Of a stretch of DNA of 64,000 nt, positions 56,854-64,000 are shown piece after piece. Position 1 is the first letter of the stretch, and each line of letters starts with the position of its first letter. Made by a program: the position numbers and the translations under genes. Below the pieces are notes generated by a model. It did not search any database, had not been told where the DNA came from, and saw nothing but the letters and a program-made list of their open reading frames with translations. Location of the stretch: assembly GCA_002749535.1 (NCBI GenBank), contig MZZL01000133.1, positions 230,835-294,834 of the forward strand. The letters run 5' to 3'. This stretch comes from Apophysomyces variabilis (Eukaryota; Mucoromycota; Mucoromycetes; Mucorales; Mucoraceae).

Positions 56854-58122
56854 ATGAATGAGATTGTTCTTTTGGATACAGAGTCCAACTTGAAGCATAT
56901 CAAATGCATATCTGTACCATACGATGGAGATGTCGCTGAATATTACGCGGTTTCGTATCGATGGGGCCTGCATCGCGAGTGGAAAGTAAAAACGCCAAAT
57001 TATGTGGCGTCCATTACATCAATATCGCGGAATAATCTAATCAAGTTATGCGAGATATATCGAGCTAAAATACGCTATCTCTGGATTGATGTGGTGTGCA
57101 TCAATCAAGCTGATGTATTTCACAGGAAAATGGCCATTAAGAACATGGATAATATTTATCGACGAGCAAAAAGAATCGTTGCAGTGCCCGACCTGTGCTA
57201 TGACAGTAAAAGTCCTCAAATGGGATATCTTATCAGGGAAGGCGTGGAGTTATCAGTCGAAGAAATGTCACTTGGAGAAATAAAACAAAATGTTGATGGT
57301 CCTTTGGATGCTTTGCATACAGGTCGGACATGGAAATTAACCCGCATCGAGTTTATTCGTAAAGTCATCCATGAATGGGCATGTCGATGTTGGGTAATCA
57401 GCGAGCGTACTATTGGCGTGAAATATGATAAGCTGGACATAATCATATTAAGAGAAAATGGCGCGAAGATTGCCTACTTACAATGGAGTACACGACTTTA
57501 CGTGGACTGGGATATTGAGTTTGATCAAGATACCCTCATCAAGACAATCATTAGTTCGGAATCCACCAAGTGCATCGACCGTCTTTTCGCCATCCTTCCG
57601 CACACAAAGTATAAGGATGCTGTGCAGCAGTTGGTAGACGAGGGCCAAAAGGTCGATGATATGAGAGACTTGAAGCTGACATTGTTCAATATCCTAGACA
57701 CGGAGGGTAAAATATTGCTATTGCAACAAATCGCTTTGGATTACGGTGACTTCCGACATGTCTTGCCATCATTTACGGAGGAAGAATTGATATCATTTTC
57801 AAAACTCGATTATGCAGATCAGATGTGCTGCTGCAACATCCAGACAACTACACAGGATGGGATACCCGCAATAAAGGTCTCTGGTCCGTATACCGTCAAC
57901 AATCGTCGTATATATTCAACCAAAAGCGACAAGCTACTAGACACCAAAGTCAATGCCGTTGTTGACATCCTGCTTGTCAAGAAACAACTGGGGTATTTCA
58001 ACGTTACGTACCAAAGTCTTCGATGCTTCGAGTCGAATGGTATTTGGGTGTTGGGTTCCGTTATAGATAAACAGGTCCCACAAAGTGAACGATTCAATTA
58101 TGGAGAATTTACAATAGTGTAA
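56854..58122 (+). CDS. HET-11: intact short-subgroup HET-domain protein (422 aa)
   Basis: I chose the ATG at 56854 (MNEIVLLDTESNLKHIK), the conserved family start; upstream in-frame sequence has no ATG. Motifs: YYAVSYRWG, REWKVKTPNYVASI, YLWIDVVCINQADVFHRKM, VPDLCYDSKSPQMGYL, EWACRCWVISERTIGV, STKCIDRLFAILPHTKYKDA, and a C-terminal module (AIKVSGPYTVNNRR..SLRCFESNGIWVLGS) ending NYGEFTIV. Closest to HET-12 and HET-2. Intronless. Confidence 0.92.
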   Translation: MNEIVLLDTESNLKHIKCISVPYDGDVAEYYAVSYRWGLHREWKVKTPNYVASITSISRNNLIKLCEIYRAKIRYLWIDVVCINQADVFHRKMAIKNMDNIYRRAKRIVAVPDLCYDSKSPQMGYLIREGVELSVEEMSLGEIKQNVDGPLDALHTGRTWKLTRIEFIRKVIHEWACRCWVISERTIGVKYDKLDIIILRENGAKIAYLQWSTRLYVDWDIEFDQDTLIKTIISSESTKCIDRLFAILPHTKYKDAVQQLVDEGQKVDDMRDLKLTLFNILDTEGKILLLQQIALDYGDFRHVLPSFTEEELISFSKLDYADQMCCCNIQTTTQDGIPAIKVSGPYTVNNRRIYSTKSDKLLDTKVNAVVDILLVKKQLGYFNVTYQSLRCFESNGIWVLGSVIDKQVPQSERFNYGEFTIV

Positions 58123-58790
58123 TAAAGCTATTGCCGATGAAAACATTTCCCCAGGAGCCGGACACATCACAGCATGATTGCTGTGTGCCTTATGTAAAAG
58201 CTCAGGAAAAGAAAAATTAGAATTTGGCCAGGGGATCTGCTTTTTACCATACGGATATCAAAGCATTCCATGCAATCAGAGAAGCTACACAAGCTCGTTA
58301 CACTTTCACATTGATATTGCTGTTTTTTTAAACTACTAACCTTCCATTACCCTGCGCCCATCATGCTTGCTCGCTCTATTGTCCAGGTCCCTAACTACAG
58401 TGGGTAAGAATATACTTTCATACCTTCCCTTCCAGTCCGCAACCTGATAATCAAAATGTATTTATGCACCGTTCACAAACGGATAAAAGCAACTACTTTT
58501 GCTGCACTCTGTCGCCCACTTTGCGGAAACACAGAAAATGGCAGTGCCGTTCGGCGTTATGATAGTGTAAATGAAACCATCACGCATTATAAGTGATCCG
58601 TGGACTTTCTGCAAATTGTGTTATACTCCGTAATTCCGTGCGGAAACCTAAGCAGGTTTACACAAACGATACTTGTGCGCTTGTAATACCGTCAAAGCCG
58701 ACAAAGGTACTAAGCCATCTAATTCTGTTTGCGGTGAAAAACTGCTTTGTTTATTGCAGTAACTCTTTTCTCGATTATTTGTGACGGACA
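58123..58790. other. Intergenic, HET-12 promoter side
   Basis: No supported gene; AT-rich with short frames. Confidence 0.5.
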
Positions 58791-60038
58791 ATGGGCGAAA
58801 TCGTGCTGCTGGATACGAGCTCACGCCGCAATAACATTAAATGCATATCGATACCATTTGATGAAGACATTCCTGAATATTATGCAATATCCTACAGGTG
58901 GGGGATGCATGCTGAGTGGCAACTGAAGACGCCAAATTATGTAGCATCCATCACTTCAGTTTCGCAGAGCAATCTGGTCAAATTGTGCCAGTTATATTGC
59001 CGTGAAATATCTTACCTTTGGATCGATGTCGTGTGTATCAATCAAGCGGATATATTTCACAGGAAGATGGCCATCAAAAACATGGATGACATTTACCGAC
59101 GGGCGAAAAGAATTATTGCCGTGCCAGATCTATGTTATTGCAGGGAAAATCCTCACCCGATTGGTGCCACCGAAGTAGATATTGATTCTGCGGTCAAGGA
59201 AATATCGGACAAAGAAATATGGCATGCTAATGGAGCGTCAATTGAAGTTCTGCGTATTCTTTCCTTGAAGGGCGTCAACTTTATTATCGAGGTTATTCAA
59301 GACTGGGCAAACAGGTGCTGGGTGATCAGTGAACGTACTATTGGTGTGAAGAATAACAAAATGGATATGATACTAATAAGAACCGAAGCTAAGGTCCCTT
59401 ATCAGCAGTGGAAAAGATGCATCGATGTTAACTGGAACATCGACTTCGACCAGGATACTCTCATCAATACAATTCTTTATTGCGACTCAACAAAGTACAT
59501 CGATCGTCTGTTTGCCATACTTCCTCATACCAAGTATAGGGATGCGATGCACAGATTGGTCGATGAGGGCAGAGCTATCGATAATATGATGGACTTGAAG
59601 ATGGCTTTGTTCAGTATACTGGACATGGAGGGTAAATTACTACTATTGCAAAAGAATATGGCACTGTGTGGTACATCTGAAACTATCTTCAACAATCACG
59701 AATTACAATCGACACCCGTAGATTGCAAAAGTGTGACCTATTATTCAACCATTGAAGTAACAGTGCACAACGGGAACTACGGGCTAAAAGTGATAGGTCG
59801 CTATACCAACCCTGCCTCCCTCAGAATTACTCGGGCATCCACTGAACAACTAGGTGCTAAAGTAGAATCAGTGATCGACCTCATCCTTTCAGTCAACGCT
59901 TTGTATGATGCTCGCTTGTACACAATGCTTCGATGTGTCAAGTTAAATGGTGTTTGGTTTGCGCATTCGATAGTGTATAGAGACCGCATAACGAAGTCAA
60001 TGTATAGCAACGGTGAATTTGTGATATTTTTAGATTAG
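58791..60038 (+). CDS. HET-12: intact short-subgroup HET-domain protein (415 aa)
   Basis: It starts MGEIVLLDTSSRRNNIKC, with YYAISYRWG, AEWQLKTPNYVASITSVS, YLWIDVVCINQADIFHRKM, VPDLCYCRENPHPIGA, DWANRCWVISERTIGV, STKYIDRLFAILPHTKYRDA and the C-terminal module LKVIGRYTNPASL, ending SNGEFVIFLD. Open and intronless. It follows HET-11 in tandem by about 670 bases and closes the array; conserved genes follow. Confidence 0.92.
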   Translation: MGEIVLLDTSSRRNNIKCISIPFDEDIPEYYAISYRWGMHAEWQLKTPNYVASITSVSQSNLVKLCQLYCREISYLWIDVVCINQADIFHRKMAIKNMDDIYRRAKRIIAVPDLCYCRENPHPIGATEVDIDSAVKEISDKEIWHANGASIEVLRILSLKGVNFIIEVIQDWANRCWVISERTIGVKNNKMDMILIRTEAKVPYQQWKRCIDVNWNIDFDQDTLINTILYCDSTKYIDRLFAILPHTKYRDAMHRLVDEGRAIDNMMDLKMALFSILDMEGKLLLLQKNMALCGTSETIFNNHELQSTPVDCKSVTYYSTIEVTVHNGNYGLKVIGRYTNPASLRITRASTEQLGAKVESVIDLILSVNALYDARLYTMLRCVKLNGVWFAHSIVYRDRITKSMYSNGEFVIFLD

Positions 60039-60065
60039 AGTAGATTGTTGAAGTGAATGAAGGCA

Positions 60066-60694
60066 CTAAGTCTGCACTGTACTCATCCGGAAGGATATTG
60101 ATCCATCAAAATCCCGTATCCTGCGCTGTCTAAGAGCGTCTACTTGTTCTATAAGATATTTGATGTGTTGTCTATAGTGGAGATCAATACCTAAAAGCGT
60201 CGTATTTTCGATGTCTTTTAACAAATCCATATCGCCAATAAAGCTATGATAAAAAAGAAAGAGGCAGTTTGTATTGTATCCAAGCTCAATGCTTTTGTAT
60301 CATTTGATCCTGTTTGGCCGTTCGAGCTATCGGACTACATGGCTGCCCTTTTATATGAACTGTCTAATTCTATCATGACCATGGACGCTTGTCATCTACC
60401 GCTTAGAATCCATATCACAGCCGCTTGTCTGCGCTTAATGGAGTAACCTTATACCGTCCCTTCAAGACAAACATTGCTATCAATTGCAGAACCGATTTCG
60501 TATCTTGCACCTTGTGATTGGTATATAATATTGTCTCCTATGGTTTTCAATGAGAGCAACGCTAGAGCGTTAGCCGCTATTATACTACTTCCTGATCGTA
60601 ATTTTGTATTGTGCGCCGAGGTCCCTGTAACCTCTCCAGTTAGTCCATAGCCAAACCAAGTGAGATCCCCTTGGGTTTCAACGGAACAACAGTC
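60066..60694 (-). pseudogene. Decayed gene of unknown family
   Basis: One minus-strand frame from 60694 to about 60240 reads protein-like sequence (TQGDLTWFGYGLTGEVTGTS, LRSGSSIIAANALALLSLKT, ARYEIGSAIDSNVCLEGTV, then AAVIWILSGR, MVMIELDSSYKRAAM) interrupted by TAA, TGA and TAG. A different frame continues at 60066-60230 (MDLLKDIENTTLLGIDLHYR then KYLIEQVDALRQRRIRDFDG). The pattern suggests a once-coding gene with several nonsense changes and a frameshift, or introns I cannot place. I do not recognise it. Confidence 0.4.
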
Positions 60695-60983
60695 TTGTCA
60701 CGTTGTCGCACCTAAAGGATGGATAGAAACATATATTGACCCAGGGTTGAATGTTCGTTTACAAGACATATGGAAAATAAGCATCACTAGTCTGTTCAAG
60801 CTGTATCACAGACATGGCGGTTTTGCCATTTTACTAGCTTCTTTTTATCTTAGTCTATTGACCTGACAACAATAGGACCAGGTTCATTGTATGTTTCTCT
60901 GATTCCTTTGTATAAAATGTACGTATTGAAAAGAAATAAGCCCAGTCTTTGTTAATTTATTTTTTTCCATTTCTTTTCCCTTC

Positions 60984-61885
60984 ATGGTGGAAAGCACCAT
61001 CAACATTACTGCTGTCATCCAAGAGGGTCCGACCTATACGTTAGATCAAGCCCAGTTTGGAATAAAAGTCGGGGATCTTGATGTTCAGTGTTACGCTCAG
61101 GATGTTCGAAGCATAACACTCTTGCAAACCCACAAGGCCCAAACGGGATATGCTGTTTCTGTAACAGGTATTTGTCATAGAAACAAAGTCGTTTGAAATA
61201 AGAGGATTGGTTAGAACATACCGTACAGCTTATTCAAAATGGAACAACATTCGTGTCTTTAGGTCGATTGCGTAATCTAAACGAATCCTTGGCTCGGGGT
61301 GTACGTCCTGTGCTTCTGATCACAAGCATCCGATCGGTTGTCAGGCGTTCCATTAGCCGCGGAGCTAGTCCCGCTGACGATGACGTTAAGCTCCGCTCGG
61401 GACACAAGCGGTCCTTGGAAGAGGGAGAGCCGATGGAGACGGACAAGCGTAGTGGCGATACCGAGAACGAGGCTAATCGGAGCCAGGTGGAAGAAAATGG
61501 GACAAAGAAGGAAGAATCATCGAATAGCAAACGCATGCGTTCAAGTAACGAACAAACGACGAAGTGCGATATGTATACCGAGTTTAAGGAAGTGGACGGA
61601 TGCTATTTTTTTATGCTACATGGACGGATAGCTTTTTTGCAACGGCATCTGGAAAAGGAGCCATTGGCTGAGTTGCATCAATTGCTGGATAACATGTATC
61701 AGCTGTACAAAGATAACCAATTTCAGGAGTTTGTCCAGGTAGCCACTTGCTTGCAAGCAATGTTACGAGCTCATTACAATGCTATGGTGGAGCCATTGCC
61801 AAGCCGCATAAGCCTGCCGCAGGTCATTTATTTACCATCTGTTGTCTATGCTACCGTGACCAATAAACAACAACAACGATCATGA
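60984..61885 (+). CDS. Unrecognised two-exon protein (284 aa)
   Basis: Exons 60984-61167 and 61215-61885 join in phase across a 47-base intron. The N-terminal part (MVESTINITAVIQEGPTYTL, VGDLDVQCYAQDVRSITLLQ, HTVQLIQNGTTFVSLGRLRN, GVRPVLLITSIRSVVRRSI) looks like a compact beta-rich domain. The middle is highly charged (GHKRSLEEGEPMETDKRSGD, basic SSNSKRMRSSNE), compatible with a nuclear signal. The C-terminal part is helical (YFFMLHGRIAFLQRHLEKEP, LHQLLDNMYQLYKDNQFQEF). I see no family I can name. It lies between the HET array and RPL34. Confidence 0.7.
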
Positions 61886-62872
61886 GCTTCTAGATGAATA
61901 TATCCTTATAAAACCCTAACTGTCTGCCAACATATCTTACCCATGGAGCGGATTCTATTTCGCATGCTTATGCTGTCAGAGCATAAAGTTAAAGTTAGTT
62001 TCTAAGTTCAAAGTCATCTGTACATGCGACAGCCCCTGCTTTTCCTGCGCGCTAATTAAGACTGAGATCCGGATGGAATAAGAGATAGTTGCTTGTACAT
62101 ACAAACAGCTTTGCTTATTTGTAAGAGAACAAAGTCTTAATTGCTAGTAAATTTTTAGAGCACTTTGGAAATTGGCAGAAGGTATGGATTATTATTTGCC
62201 TATCTCTGCCTTTGACTATGACTTTTTAAAGTTTCGGAAGATGCTGTCCAACAATGCGGACGCTTAGATCTGATCCGAGCGGAGTGTCGCTTTTCCGTTT
62301 GAGAAGAGAAGCGATAGAAGCAGAGATAATGATGCACTCCTAAATGCAACATTTAATGGTGCTTTTTCCCATGCGATTCTCTGGCAGTCATTGATCCTGA
62401 TGCCAGAAATATGTCATAAAATTCAGTATCCTAACTTTGGGAAGCATTATCCAACAGCAGAGTACACAGAGACCGTCTCAAGCAAGTTACTATGTTACTG
62501 CTTCATATTCGGAAAGATACAACACGTTCTCCTGATTAAAAATTTAGAAAAGAATGAAAAAGTATCGGAAACAAAGCTAAAGCGAACTTTACATCAAGAG
62601 CCGGACTGTCACGTGAAGTAGCCCGGGATCAGGGGATGGGTGCTGTTTGTGAGAGAGGAGAAAGAGAGCTCTCACAGAGAGGAAGGGGATGAGGGCCGAT
62701 GGGTAAGAATATATGGTTGATCGGGCGGCAAAGGTTGGAACCTTCTTCCTGACACATCCATAAGCGTACGTAGATCAATCCATCCAGCACATCCATCCAT
62801 CCATCCATTCATCGTTTTATGCAATTTCTGAAGGCGAACAAATAAAATACTGATATCGGTCGTCCATATAGA
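61886..62872. other. Intergenic, RPL34 upstream region
   Basis: It contains a GA-rich stretch (62649-62692) and a CATC microsatellite at about 62789-62812 just upstream of RPL34. No other gene is supported. Confidence 0.5.
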
Positions 62873-63378
62873 ATGGCCCAACGTCTTACCTACAGACGCC
62901 GTTTGTCATACAACACTCGTTCTAACCGTGTCCGCGTTGTGAAGACACCTGGTAAAGAACTTAAAAAAATTGAGACCGCATGGCCCACACGGGCATCATA
63001 GGAAACAGTAGAATTCATTCTCTTCTCTTTTTTTTCTCTTTTATTTTCCTTCGTTTTAATGTAGGTGCCAAGCTTGTGTACCAGTATGAGAAGAAGCCCG
63101 TGAAGGCTCCTCGTTGCGGTGACTGTGGGGAGGCTCTTCAAGGTGTAAGTGATTCATAGGAGGAGCCGGAGAAAAAGGAACGTGGTGGTTAATGTGGCAA
63201 CATGTAGATCAAGGCTCTTCGTGCTCGGGAATTCGCCAACATTTCCAAGACTCAGAAGAGTGTTAGCCGTGCTTACGGTGGTTCGCGCTGTTCTCACTGT
63301 GTGCGTAACCGTATTGTCCGTGCTTTCTTGATCGAAGAACAAAAGATCGTGAAGCGTGTGCTCAAGGCCCAGAAATAG
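62873..63378 (+). CDS. RPL34: 60S ribosomal protein eL34, three exons (109 aa)
   Basis: Exons 62873-62951, 63065-63144 and 63208-63378 join in phase. The protein starts [20 protein letters not shown] and contains [20 protein letters not shown], the C-x2-C pair CGDC with a second pair CSHC (zinc-ribbon type), and ends [20 protein letters not shown]. Length and sequence are typical of eukaryotic eL34, a component of the large ribosomal subunit. The second exon ends at G of the LQG/IKALR junction. Confidence 0.96.
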
Positions 63379-64000
63379 ACATTGTTAATTGATGAAAGTT
63401 CTCTTTTTCTTTATTCTTTTTGCAGGGAGAGAATAGGATCATCAGATAATAATAAACGAGACGAGAATACCAAAAAAAAGAAAGCCAAAAGAGGGTTATT
63501 TCTTATTGTTCAAAGTGAAATGATAGAGGAACGGAAATTATGCAGGAACAATGAAAAGGGAAGAGGATGGAATTTTACCCTGCAGGAAACGTTCATCAAA
63601 GCATGGGCTCGAGAAAAAGAGAGAGAGAGAGAGAGAAAACAGGGTAACCCACCGCATTGTTGCATAGGGAGAGAGGCAGACAGAATTAAGTGATTTCACA
63701 AAGGGTTTACGCCGACGCATGAATGGGAGCCTAATCCATAGATCAAATGCGTGTAAATATGAATGTAGATCGAAGATGATCACAAAGAGACTATATATAC
63801 ATATATATATTCTATTGTATTCTATCGCAGCTTTAGAAGCAAAATAGATTGAAAGATAAAAAGAAGCTTTCTTCATGGTGTTCCAATCTGTTAGTTTAGA
63901 CAGATCACGCCATGTGGAAAAGTGGAAAGTAAACTTTTTCTTGTTGGCGGGGTTCTCTCTCTCTGTGTCTCTCTCAGTTTCTCATCCCTCTCGGGGAGCA
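63379..64000. other. Intergenic with GA, TA and TC microsatellites
   Basis: A GA run lies at 63617-63636, TA-rich alternation at 63793-63810 and a TC run at 63954-63974. The final TC-rich stretch may be the leader of a gene beyond the window. Confidence 0.55.

Noticed and set aside
62789..62812. CATC repeat as a regulatory element of RPL34
   Set aside because: It is a simple microsatellite; nothing in the sequence ties it to regulation.

Overview
The window is nuclear DNA of a filamentous fungus, most probably Mucoromycota (Mucorales-like). The genes are split by many short GT..AG introns (about 45-120 bases), there are no operons, intergenic DNA is AT-rich, and the recognisable proteins are eukaryotic: eL34, HEATR6-like, FBXO9/Hrt3-like, WKF-domain, DUF4436, Irc21-like cytochrome b5, and a GATA-like/PHD factor. 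The phylum call is an inference; the rest is read from the sequence. I saw no tRNA, rRNA, CRISPR array or plasmid feature.

The dominant content is a family of HET-domain (heterokaryon-incompatibility type) genes. I count twelve copies, labelled HET-1 to HET-12 in map order. Six are open from ATG to stop (HET-6, 7, 9, 10, 11, 12) and six are broken (HET-1, 2, 3, 4, 5, 8). All are intronless and share an N-terminal HET domain, a variable middle, a conserved TKYIDRLFAILPHTKY-like block and a C-terminal module. They form three subgroups: a long form (HET-1, 3, 7, 8), a Y-W/G-N form (HET-4, 5, 6, 9, 10) and a short form (HET-2, 11, 12). HET-1 is cut in two by a 3.54-kb hAT DNA transposon with a perfect 8-bp target duplication.

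Layout: 1-9 kb holds HET-1, the hAT element and HET-2. 9.6-11 kb holds a small coiled-coil/membrane gene and its decayed copy. 11.5-16.4 kb holds ordinary genes (WKF protein, GATA-like/PHD protein, a polysaccharide-deacetylase-like protein without catalytic residues). 17.6-19.1 kb is HET-3. 19.9-26.1 kb is a segmental duplication around an F-box gene, with a nearly identical 1.05-kb repeat and a decayed F-box copy. 27-36 kb is a housekeeping block mostly on the minus strand. 36.7-43 kb holds HET-4 to HET-6 in tandem, 43.3-47.3 kb the 18-exon HEATR6-like gene, 47.7-60 kb HET-7 to HET-12, and 60-64 kb a decayed unknown gene, an unknown two-exon gene and RPL34.

The ordinary genes are single-copy and do not look functionally linked to the HET family. 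The HET islands look like an evolving multigene array of possible recognition/cell-death genes, with duplication, decay and transposon insertion, embedded between conserved genes.
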